From assembly GCA_023362775.1 (NCBI GenBank), contig JALMGJ010000004.1:82021798-82085797 (forward strand): a stretch of DNA of 64,000 bases, written 5' to 3'. The notes under the pieces are model-generated. The model had not been told where the DNA came from. It saw only the letters and a program-made list of their open reading frames with translations, and did not search any database. Positions 45,890 through 54,700 of this stretch are shown piece after piece. This DNA is from Charina bottae (Eukaryota > Chordata > Lepidosauria > Squamata > Charinaidae). A program made the translations under genes and the position numbers. Each line of letters opens with the position of its first letter. Positions within the stretch are counted from its first letter, which is position 1.

Positions 45890-48800
45890 TCACCGGGGTT
45901 TGTCGGGGAATTTACGATGGAAGTCCCTGATTAGGGCTGGTGCCTGCATATGTTCCGCTGCCACCCATTCTTTGAAACCCTCTGGGAGGTGCTGCCATTT
46001 GACTAAGTATTGTAGCCGCCCTCTGTGATGTCACGAGTCGTGGACGTGTGCGATTTCAAAATGTGGCTCCCCATTGACTATAGTAGGTGCCGGTTCCGGG
46101 GCTTCAGGGTGCCACCGTTCAGAAGGGTGGTACTGTTTTAGCAGGCTCATGTGGAACACAGGGTGTACCTTCCGCAGCGATTTCAGCAGTTGCAGTCGTG
46201 CTGTTACTGGGTTAATGACCTGTGTTATGGGGAACGGCCCAATGTATCTTGGGGCCAGTTTGCGGGATGGTTGTGTGGACCGTAAGTTTTTTGTTGAGAG
46301 GTATACTTTATCCCCTACAGTCAACTCCCACTCAGCTGTCCGTTTCCTGTCCGCGTATTTCTTGTAAGACTCTCTCGCTTCCCGCAGAGTTTTCAACATA
46401 ATTGGCCAATTGCTGGTTAATTTGTTTATCCATTGATCATCTTGTAGAGGTTCCGGTATGCTGTTCCCTGGATCCTGTCCACCTCTGGAATTGTTGCGAA
46501 ATCCCGTCCTGTGGCGATCTTGAATGGCGAGAATCCCGTGCTATGGTGGACTGTGTTGTTGTAGGACACCTCTGCGAATGGCAATAGCTCCGCCCAATCA
46601 TCTTGTTGATAGCTGATGTAACAGCGGAGATATTGCTCAAGAATTGATACCAGGCGTTCCGACGCCCCGTCCGTACATGGGTGGAACGCACTACTCAGTC
46701 CCTGTTCCGACCCGATTAGTTTTAGAAACGCTTTCCAGAATTTGCAGGTGAAAGTGCTCCCGCGGTCGCTGATAATTCTAGCAGGCGTGCCATGGGCCCT
46801 GTAGATGTGTTGGATGAAAAGTCTTGCGAGTTTGGGCACCGTCGGTATTCCATTGCACGCGATGAAATGTGCTTGTTTCGAAAATAGATCCGTGACTACC
46901 CATACCGCTGTTTTCTTATTACTGACGGGCAGGTCAACTACAAAGTCCATGGCTATTTGCTCCCATGGCCGGGTGGGGTCTGCCACTGATTGCAGTAACC
47001 CCTTGGGTTTTCCTATTGCCCTTTTTGCGGTTGCGCATATGGGGCACGTTTTGACATATTCCTTGACGTCTCTTCGCAACGACGGCCACCAGAATTTGCG
47101 CCTTGTTAGGTGTATTGTTTTGACAAAACCAAAATGCCCTGCTGCTTTGTGATCATGGCATTTTTCTAATATCCGCGATCGTACGCTAGCCGGCACATAC
47201 AGTTTATCATCTTTCCACCACCCCCCATTGTATTCTTGTAGTGACCCCTTGTTCTCGCCCCACCATGTGTCTTCTGGTACAGCTGCTCGTATGTCGTTTT
47301 CAAGAGGGTTTTGTGCTGTTGTTTCCCGTATTGAATTCTTCACCACTGCCATGTTCCCCCCTTGAGTGTTTTGCAGCTCTCCGGTGATTCCCCTATTCGT
47401 GGATTCGGCGGGGAAGAGTGTTTCCGTGACAACCTCCGTCCTGCCTTCGTGTTGTGGCAATCGGGATAGCGCATCTGCCAGATAGTTTTTACCCCCCGGG
47501 AAATACTTTAGGGTGAACTTAAACCGGCTGAAGAATTCAGCCCATCGAAGTTGCTTCGGATTCAACTTCCTGGGTGAGGTCAACGCCTCCAGGTTTTTGT
47601 GGTCCGTCCAGACCTCGAATGGTACCGATGACCCCTCCAGTAGGTGTCGCCAAGTTGCCAGTGCGTGACGGACTGCAAACGCTTCCTTTTCCCATACGTG
47701 CCATCTTTTTTCCATCTCACTGAACTTCTTAGAGATGTACGCGCATGGTCTCAGTTTTCTGTCCTCATCCTCCAACACCCCACTGCATTGTTGGACGCAT
47801 CCGTGTGAATGATGAACTTTTTGTCAACCTCAGGGTGTTTCAGGATGGGATCCGCGATAAACATCACCTTGAGTTTATCGAATGCTTCCTGGCATTCTGG
47901 AGTCCATTTGATCCTGTAGCTAGGTTGTTTTGCCTGTGTTTTGTTTTTATTTGATTTTGTTTTTAACAGGTCAGTGAGAGGAAGCACGATTTGTGCGAAA
48001 TTGCTTATGAAATCTCTGTAAAAGTTGGCGAACCCAATGAACGCTTGGAGTTGTCGTCTTGTATGCGGGGGTTCCCACCCCACCACTGCCTGTACTTTGG
48101 CAGGGTCCATTTCTATGCCTCTGTGTGAGATCCGGAACCCCAGGAAGTCCAATTGCTTCTTGTGAAATTCACATTTGTCTAATTTGACGTACAATTTGGC
48201 ATTGAGTAACTTCTCCAGCACTTCTTTTACAATTTTCTTATGCTCGGCTAGGTTATCTGAAAAGATTAGGATATCGTCCAGATATACGATGACCCACTGG
48301 TACAAGAACTCGTATAGTACTTCATTAATCAGTTTCATAAAAATTCCTGGGCCCCCTGCAATTCCGAACGGGAGTACCTTGTACTGGAACGAGCCAAGCG
48401 GGCAATTAAACGCCGTTTTCCACTCATCCCCTTCTCTAATTCTGACCCTGTAATATGCTTCCCTGAGATCTAGTTTGGTAAAGATCTTCCCTGTAGCAAG
48501 TTGCGCCAGCATGTCCTTTAGTAAGGGAAGGGGGTACTGCTTTGTCACCGAGATGGCATTTAATCCCCTGTAATCGGTGCAGAGCCGGAGTGAGCCGTCT
48601 TTCTTCTTTTGGAACAGCACGGGTGCTGCCAGGGGGGAGTTTGCTGGCTCGATAAAAGCCTGTGCCCGATTCTTGTCGATAACCTTACACAGTTCTTGTA
48701 GCTCCCTCTGGGTCATTGCGTACATTCTGGGCTTGGGAAACGTCGCGCCGGGAATCAGCTCAATTGCACAGTCTGTTTTCCTGTGGGGCGGCAGCTGGTC

Positions 48801-49424
48801 GCACTCTTGTTCATCAAACACTTCTCTGACAGGTTTATAGCTTCTGGGGAATCTTCTCTCCTTTTCCACTACAGTTTCCCCAGCCTTTGCCGTCCCCGCA
48901 GCTCCTAATTCTGTACCACTTCTCTCCGCTCTGTTGGTCTTGGCATGATATTTCCCATCTATGAACTCAATTTCGCCCGACACCCAATCAATCTGGGGGT
49001 TTCTTTCCCTCAGCCATTTTAATCCCAAAATGATGGGTTGTGTTGATATGGGGGCTACAATGAACCGCAAGGTTTCCGTGTGTGTTCCCATTGACATATT
49101 GACAGCCTCCGTGTAGTGCCCCACTGGCCCCCCTATCATTCTCGTCCCATCCAGTTGGCAAAATGTAATGGGTGATTTCAACTTGAATAGTCTAAGCCCC
49201 ATCTTTATTGCTATTGATGGGTGCATCAAACATCTGGTGCACCCCGAGTCCACCATCGCTGCCCCCATGAACTGCTCCCTCCCGTCCAAGGTTTTGAGCA
49301 CTACCTTAACCTGCATCGTGGGGCAGTCCTCTGTAGTCATGGTGTCTCTGCACCCCGTACTGAAGACCTGTCCCGCGGCACAGTCTAGGACAGGCCACCG
49401 CCGTTTCCCGCCGGAACGAACTCG
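45890..49424 (-). pseudogene. Gypsy Pol polyprotein: PR-RT-RNaseH-IN-chromodomain, decayed
   Basis: The pol frame is open from 49424 and overlaps the end of gag. Protease has AAMVDSGCTRC. Reverse transcriptase has LRLCTDYRGLN, FTKLDLREAYYRVRI and catalytic YLDDILIFS. A small deletion near 47780 shifts the frame within RNase H (HTDASNNAVG, then KLRPCAYISKKFSE). Integrase has the HHCC region (H...GH...CPICATAK) and the triad in MDFVVDLP, IISDRGSTF and ASERLVSILE. Near 46440 the frame shifts again, giving the GPY/F module (KLAPRYIGPFPI). A chromodomain follows (FEIAHVHD, then YLVKWQHLPE), with one in-frame TGA between, where Arg is expected. The natural stop is at 45892-45890. Chromodomains direct integration toward particular chromatin. 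Confidence 0.9.
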
Positions 49425-50773
49425 TCAGTGGTATCGTCCGTGGAAACTTCTGGTTTTGTGTAATGGCGTCTCTCCGTTGCAGCTTTCGCTGTGGTCTGCT
49501 TAGAGGGTGGGGCTTTGTGGTGCTTATCTTTGGGTCTGCTCCCCCCTAGTGCCTGTTTGCATTCGCTAATCCTGTGCCCCTCACTCCTGCATTTGAAGCA
49601 GAGCTTGTTTTTCGCCCGATACTCTTTATCCTCCAGCCATTGCTTCCTCTCGTAATTCCTATGTTGCTGGTATCAAGTGGTTTGAGCTGTTCTCCCCGCA
49701 TATTGTAATTGACGGTATGAGCGCAATCGCATTTTAGTGCTTTCGACCTTCCCCGCCAACTGGACCCATTCGTCAAGCGTCTCTGGGTCCCCTCTCCCTG
49801 CTGCCATGTCTAGGAGGTCCGGTCTCAGTCCCATTTGAAAATACTCGACTTTAAATGCTTCTGGCCAGTTCGGGAGGCGACTGACAAGTTTCTTGAACTC
49901 TAGCGCGTACTCTGCTACAGTTCAGTGTCCCTGTCTAAGTCTCTGTATCTCAGCCTTAGCTGACAAGCCTGACAAAGTGTCCTCGAATCTCCTCCGCAGG
50001 GCTTTCATAAACAGGCTAAATTTTTTTAATTCCTTTGCCCTGGTATCGTGGAGTACCGCCAACCATTTTGCTGCCTCACCTATCAAGAAATTCGACACAT
50101 AGCGGACCTTGGCCTCCTCGTTAAGAAACCGTTCTTCCGACTCCTCCATGAACCCCCTGACATGGTTCAGGAAACATGCCAATTTTTCCGGGTCCCCGTC
50201 AAATTTAGTTTTCAGTTTCGTGATGATGGCCGGTTTGTGCATTTGGTAGTGAGTGTGGTCACTCACGTAGATTGGCTGCGCTGCTGGTTCATCTGAGTCC
50301 TCCCCGTAGTCCTCTTCCTCCTCGCTGTCTTTCGGGTTGTCGGATTCGGAATGTTCTGTGGGATGACTGCTGGTCAACGTGTGTCTGTATTCCTCCTGAT
50401 GTTGGGGTTTTCCCAATAGTGTTTCTAAGGCTGCCTGAATTGCCGTTAGCTTGGCATCCATGTTCTCTAGTCCCACCTCCATTCTGGCTGCCCTTTCCTC
50501 GAGCGCCATGACTCTTTGGGCCTGGGATATCCGTGCTTTCACCGCTGGTTTCACTCGTACTGGGGCCATGCCTCTTCCCACCCCAATTGACCACTCAGCC
50601 ATGGGGTGGCTTGCCTGCGTGGTGGGGGTGTGAGGAGTTTTGTTTCCCAGCCCCACCCCATCTTTCTTTTGCCCGCGCCTTTCTTCCGCTACCAGCATTG
50701 TAGCTGCTTCTGCTCCTTCGGTCGGATGCGCAGTTGTTTCTTCATTGCTGTGGTTTAGCCTGGTTTGCTCCAT
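49385..50773 (-). pseudogene. Gypsy Gag with CCHC zinc knuckle, two nonsense codons
   Basis: The first ATG in frame is at 50773; the frame is open upstream to about 50996 without another ATG. The first part holds a coiled region (RVMALEERAARMEVGLENM), an acidic stretch (DSEEEEDYGEDSDE) and the capsid-like core (FDGDPEKLACFLNHVRGFM). A TGA at 49924-49922 (expected Arg) and another at 49675-49673 interrupt it. Both fit CGA to TGA decay. The same frame continues to the knuckle CFKCRSEGHRISEC at 49600-49559 and ends at TAG 49387-49385. The capsid core resembles that of mammalian genes descended from sushi-type elements, such as PEG10 and RTL genes. Confidence 0.85.
49403..49409 (-). promoter_or_regulatory. 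-1 ribosomal frameshift slippery site, gag-pol
   Basis: The minus strand reads GGGAAAC, phased in gag as G GGA AAC, a canonical X XXY YYZ heptamer. It is five codons before the gag stop, and pol is in the -1 frame relative to gag. After an 8-nt spacer, CCTGTCC (49394-49388) can pair with GGACAGG (49373-49367) around a 14-nt loop that includes the gag stop. A heptamer of the same sequence is known from PEG10. Confidence 0.82.
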
Positions 50774-50804
50774 TCCTTTTACGCACTGCGTTGATGGCAC
50801 CACT

Positions 50805-51480
50805 GCCTGCTCGCTGCTGGGGAGCGTTGGTCGTCGCTTAGCTGTCGCGTTACTGCCGCCTCTCAGCTGTGCTTTGCTGAAAGGGTGCCGGTCTACCTGT
50901 TTGTGGCTGCCTTGCCGCCAGGAGCTGCTAGGGGGCGCTGGTTCCCCCCTTTTTTTTTTTTTTGGAAGGAACCGGTCTACTTGCTGGCTGCTGCTCTACA
51001 CCTCCTCGCTGTTAGGGGGCGCTGGTTAGCTGCTTGAGATCGCGGCCTCCACGTGGCTCCGTCGTTCTCTGCCGTCGCCACAATTCACTGGGCCGAGCTG
51101 CTGGGGAGCGCTGATCTGCCACGTGGCTGCTGCCGTCTCCTGCCAAGCCCTGCCGCCGCCGTAAGTTGCTGGGGATGTGCTGCCGGGGCGCGTTGATTCC
51201 CGTCGCCCACTACTGCCTCCTGCTAGGCTCTACCACCACTGTAGGCCGCTAGGGACACACTGTGGGGGGGGGTTGGTTTCCGCCGCCTGCTACCGTTTCT
51301 CTCTGGGTTTGCTGCTACTTCTACGCCAGGGAGGTTGTCGTCACCGCCCTCGTTGCTGGGGAGCATTGGTTTCGCCCCCGAAGGGTCTCTGCCACTGCGA
51401 GCTGCCGGAGAGCGTTGGTCACCAAGCCGCCACTCGTCGCTAGAGTGCATTGCTTCCGTGCTGGCTCCGCCATCCGTTGC
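50805..51480 (-). repeat. Diverged tandem repeats in the gypsy 5' leader
   Basis: On the plus strand the phrase GCTGCTGGGGAGCGYTGGT and variants recur about seven times (near 50813, 50924, 51007, 51095, 51165, 51352 and 51404) at irregular spacing of roughly 50-190 nt. The stretch is GC-rich with one poly-T tract near 50950. It lies between the primer site and gag. The gag frame runs open into its lower end but has no ATG there. Confidence 0.6.
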
Positions 51481-51690
51481 CGCTTGCTTCCCGCCTTTTA
51501 CGTTTCCCGCCTTGGGGCTTTGCTTCGCTGCCTGAGGTAAAAAAAGATTCGCCTCCGCAATTTCCACCGCAAGCTAATTCTCCGCCCGGAAATCTTAGCT
51601 GGGTCGTTTGCCACTGTGGGCTGGAGCCGATCTCAACCGGGGTTGTCCTAATGGGTCTCAGGTTCGCTCCCGTGAAAATCGACTAGTTGT

Positions 51691-51702
51691 ATTCTTGCCT
51701 TT
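51691..51702 (-). promoter_or_regulatory. Gypsy self-priming primer binding site
   Basis: The minus strand next to the 5' LTR reads AAAGGCAAGAAT, one base inside the LTR edge. It is the exact complement of ATTCTTGCCTTT at 51819-51808 in the LTR, which is where transcription should start. No tRNA-type TGG start is present. This is the arrangement of self-priming Tf1/sushi elements. Confidence 0.8.
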
Positions 51703-51703
51703 C

Positions 51704-52012
51704 TGTGAGGTGCCCCTCGTGTAGAGTGTAACGTTTCTCTCGAAAAGACTTCAACTCTCGTTTCAAGGAGTAAACGGTTTATTTCATACACTAGGGTAAC
51801 ACAAGCCAAAGGCAAGAATGATGGCCAGAGTCCTGGGTTGCCTTTTTATAGTCTCCTGCCGATCATCCAACCCCCTCCCCGTTGCAGGTTTCACTCCGGG
51901 CCGCTAGTCTTGTCTCCGCCCAGCTCTGCCGTTTGTCAGTTTCAACTCAGTCTGTTTAAACTTGCCGCGCTTCTTTATGGCGGGACCCTGGATCCATGCC
52001 TGGGTTCTGACA
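51704..52012 (-). repeat. Gypsy 5' LTR
   Basis: 309 bp. On the minus strand a TATA box TATAAAAAGG lies at 51850-51841, and about 31 nt later ATTCTTGCC at 51819 marks the predicted start of R. AATAAA follows near 51783. The terminus TCTGACA and the duplication GTGGT fix the outer end. Confidence 0.93.
51841..51850 (-). promoter_or_regulatory. Gypsy TATA box
   Basis: TATAAAAAGG on the minus strand lies about 31 nt upstream of the sequence that pairs with the primer site. It is conserved in both LTRs. Confidence 0.75.
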
Positions 52013-52017
52013 GTGGT

Positions 52018-52897
52018 GCAACGTGGCGTTGGTGGATGGAGCGAGACATGATGTCCCAGATGTGCTCAATTGGATTCAGGTCTGGGGAATGGGCGGGCCA
52101 GTCCATAGCATCAATGCCTTCATCTTGCAGGAACTGCTGGCACACTCCAGCCACATGAGGTCTAGCATTGTCTTGCATTAGGAGGAACCCAGGGTCAACC
52201 GCACCAGCATATGGTCTCACAAGGGGTCTGAGGATCTCATCTCGGTACCTAATGGCAGTCAGGCTACCTCTGGCGAGCACATGGAGGGATGTGCGGCCCC
52301 CTAAAGAAATGCCACCCCACACCATTACTGACCCACTGCCAAACCGGTCATGCTGGAGGATGTTGCAGGCAGCAGAACGTTCTCCACAGCGTCTCCAGAC
52401 CCTGTCACGTCTGTCACATGTGCTCAGTGTGAACCTGCTTTCATCTGTGAAGAGCACAGGGCGCCAGTGGCGAAGTTGCCAATCTTGTGTTCTCTGGCAA
52501 ATGCCAAACGTCCTGCACGGTGTTGGGCTGTAAGCACAACCCCCACCTGTGGACATCGGGCCCTCATACCACCCTCATGGAGTCTGTTTCTGACCGTTTG
52601 AGCAGCCACACACACATTTGTGGCCCACTGGAGGTCATTTTGCAGGGCTCTGGCAGTGCTCCTCCTGTCCCTCCTTGCACAAAGGCGGAGGTAGCGGTCC
52701 TGCTGCTGGGTTGTTGCCCTCCTACGGCCTCCTCCATGTCTCCTGTTGTACTGACCTGTCTCCTGGTAGCGCCTCCATGCTCTGGACACTACGCTGACAG
52801 ACACAGCAAACCTTCTTGCCACAGCTCGCATTGATGTGCCATCCTGGATGAGCTGCACTACCTGAGCCACTTGTGTGGGTTGTAGACTCCGTATCAT
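52018..52897 (-). pseudogene. Tc1 transposase, N-terminal and catalytic part
   Basis: The frame starts at an ATG at 52897 ([18 protein letters not shown]) with the paired-like helix-turn-helix ([19 protein letters not shown]). It is open to about 52486. There, one base is missing after REHK and the rest continues in another frame: [13 protein letters not shown] (first Asp), LMQDNARPHVA (second Asp) and PDLNPIEHIWD (Glu). The second Asp and Glu are separated by exactly 34 residues. The frame is then cut at 52018 by the gypsy element after HQRHVAP. The enzyme would cut and paste its own element at TA sites in the nucleus. Confidence 0.9.
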
Positions 52898-53196
52898 GCT
52901 ACCACTAGAGTGGAAGCACCGCCAGCATTCAAAAGTGACCAAACCATCAGCCAGAAAGCATAGGAACTGAGAAGTGTTCTGTGGTCACCACCTGCAGATC
53001 CACTCCTTTATTGGGGATGTCTTGCTAACTGCCTATGCTTTCCGCCTATTGTCTATTCCATGTGCACAACAGCATGTGAAATTGATTGTCAATCAGTGTT
53101 GCTACCTAAGTGGACAGTTTGATTTCACAGAAGTGTGATTGACTTGGACTTACATTGTGTTGTTTCAGTGTTCCCTTTATTTTTTTGAGCAGTGTA

Positions 53197-54100
53197 TTTC
53201 CCATTACACTATTAATTCATTTTTAAACGACATAAATTGAGAGGAAAGAAAGAAAGAATGTGAATTGCTGTTAAATATAGAAAGGTTTTTGAAAAAAAAA
53301 GATCTCTTGGAAAATATACATTATGAGCATTATTTCTGCTACAGGAATCCATCCATCCATCCTTATATCTCTTGCTTTGTCTAAAGGACTTTGCATTTCT
53401 CTGTAAAAGAGCTCTCCTATTGATTAGACTAGTATTCTTAGTCTTTCATCACTTTCTCTTTCTCTGCAGTTTTCCTTTACTGTCTGAGTCTGCTTTGTAC
53501 TTAGTTTGCTGTATCTCCATAATAGAGTGAAATACAGGATCTTAACTGTAGATAGACCTAAGTAACTTAGGCTCTTCTACCACATATGATATTTACTCAA
53601 CAAAAATTATCATTATTTTATTTCACATACTGTAAGTACCAAACTCAAGAATTCTTTCCTTCCAGAGGTTATACTCTGAACTTTACTCTTTTTTTCTCTA
53701 TGCATTCCATCTACTGTATAAAGCTATCTGCTATCTAATCAAATCACCCCTGCAAAATGACTAGTTGAAGCATCAAGACACTACATTTAGACACTTCGTG
53801 GCTAGCTGAAAACATTTCTTTATTGTCTGAGCATGCATATATATGTTAAGGTAGCATTTCTTCTGGAATTACCATCAAAACAGCTTAATGGTATAGGCTC
53901 AATTTGCAGAGATTCAAGATGAAAAATTATATCCTGATGAGTATGTAATGTGCTGATTACTCTCAGTTTTCTCTTTTAAAAAAATGCTTAAAAATGTTAT
54001 CCTCATTTGTGAAAACCAAAGGAGTGATCTTTTTTTTTTCTTTTACTGTCAGAATACTGTCAGCTTTGAGGGCTAAAATTTATCTGACACCACTTTAAAA
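53197..54100. other. Unassigned AT-rich stretch
   Basis: Nothing is recognised between the Tc1 element and the SINE. Confidence 0.4.
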
Positions 54101-54106
54101 CGAAGT

Positions 54107-54129
54107 ATTATTTATTTATTTATTTATTT

Positions 54130-54166
<37 letters not shown>

Positions 54167-54169
54167 TTT
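54107..54169. repeat. (TTTA)n microsatellite, SINE tail
   Basis: About fifteen TTTA units adjoin the SINE at 54170 and are probably its expanded A-rich tail. Confidence 0.9.
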
Positions 54170-54405
54170 TCTATCCCGCCTTTATTATTTTTATAAATAA
54201 CTCAAGGCGGCGAACATACCTAATACTCCTTCCTCCTCCTATTTCCCCCACAACAGCAACCCTGTGAGGTGAGTTGGGCTGAGAGAGAGTGACTGGCCCA
54301 AGGTCACCCAGCTGGCTTTCATGCCTAAGGCGGGACTAGAACTCATAGTCTCCTGGATTCTAGCCCACTGCCTTAACCACTAGACCAAACTGTCTCTCCA
54401 GTTTG
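54170..54405 (-). mobile_element. tRNA-derived SINE
   Basis: On the minus strand the head reads GACAGTTTGGTCTAGTGG then TTAAGGC and GAGTTCTAGTCCCGCC, a tRNA-like region with good A box and imperfect B box. The body has GGGTGACCTTGGGCCAGTCA and a distinct 3' part AAGGCGGGATAG before the AAAT tail. The tail differs from the Bov-B-type tail of the SINE at 39553, so a different LINE probably moved it. Confidence 0.8.
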
Positions 54406-54445
54406 TATATTTTAAAAGTAAGTATATTTAAAAGCTTGAAAGAGA

Positions 54446-54500
54446 GCCACTTTGTAGTGTAGTGGGGCTAGAAACTGGGAGACTGTGAGAACACCATGAA
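54446..54500 (+). mobile_element. SINE head fragment
   Basis: GAGAGCCACTTTGTAGTGTAG plus CTAGAAACTGGGAGACTGTG is the tRNA-like head of the same SINE family, here only about 55 bp. Confidence 0.6.
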
Positions 54501-54584
54501 CAGCTGAGAAAACAAAAAAAAAAATGAACAAATCAACCCAGAGTTATAATTCAAGACACAAATAACCAGGTTCAAGTTATTATG

Positions 54585-54700
54585 TGAAAACCTAGCTCTC
54601 TGAAAAAGGCTCTAATCGTGGGAAAGGTGGAAGGAAAGAGAAGAAGAGGAAGACCAGCAGCAAGGTGGGTAGAGTTAGTTACAGCTACAATTTGCATGTA
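54585..54700 (+). pseudogene. C-terminal LINE fragment
   Basis: Codons from 54609 give ALIVGKVEGKRRRGRPAARW, the conserved KRRRGRP...RW block near the C terminus of Bov-B-like and related LINE proteins. Nothing else of the element is recognised around it. Confidence 0.55.

Larger units (their letters stand above)
45486..52012 (-). mobile_element. Ty3/gypsy chromovirus of Tf1/sushi type
   Basis: The 6,527-bp element has 309-bp LTRs (45486-45794 and 51704-52012) and a perfect 5-bp duplication GTGGT (45481-45485 and 52013-52017) inside the Tc1 element. Order on the minus strand is leader, Gag with CCHC knuckle, protease, reverse transcriptase, RNase H, integrase, chromodomain. Integrase after reverse transcriptase makes it Ty3/gypsy. 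The chromodomain and the self-priming signal make it Tf1/sushi-like. The LTRs differ at 7 of 309 positions, so it is older than the copia element. The coding region has at least two frameshifts and three in-frame TGAs. It is GC-rich compared with its surroundings. Confidence 0.93.
45084..53194 (-). mobile_element. Tc1-type DNA transposon split by a Ty3/gypsy insertion
   Basis: The terminal inverted repeats share CTGCTCAAAAAAATAAAGGG and continue GAACACTG (left end at 45084, right end at 53194). TA target bases flank both ends (45082-45083 and 53195-53196). Removing the gypsy element (45486-52012) and one copy of its duplication gives about 1.58 kb, a normal Tc1 length. The transposase is a DD34E type. 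Apart from the insertion and one 1-base deletion, the transposase is nearly intact. Closely similar Tc1 elements are known to me from fishes and lampreys, where horizontal transfer has been proposed. Whether this copy belongs to that lineage is inference. Confidence 0.9.

Noticed and set aside
48175..52834. Many plus-strand frames across the gypsy and Tc1 elements
   Set aside because: They are antisense shadows of GC-rich coding DNA.
54109..54405. Host tRNA gene
   Set aside because: The tRNA-like part is the head of a SINE with an imperfect B box and a LINE-type tail.
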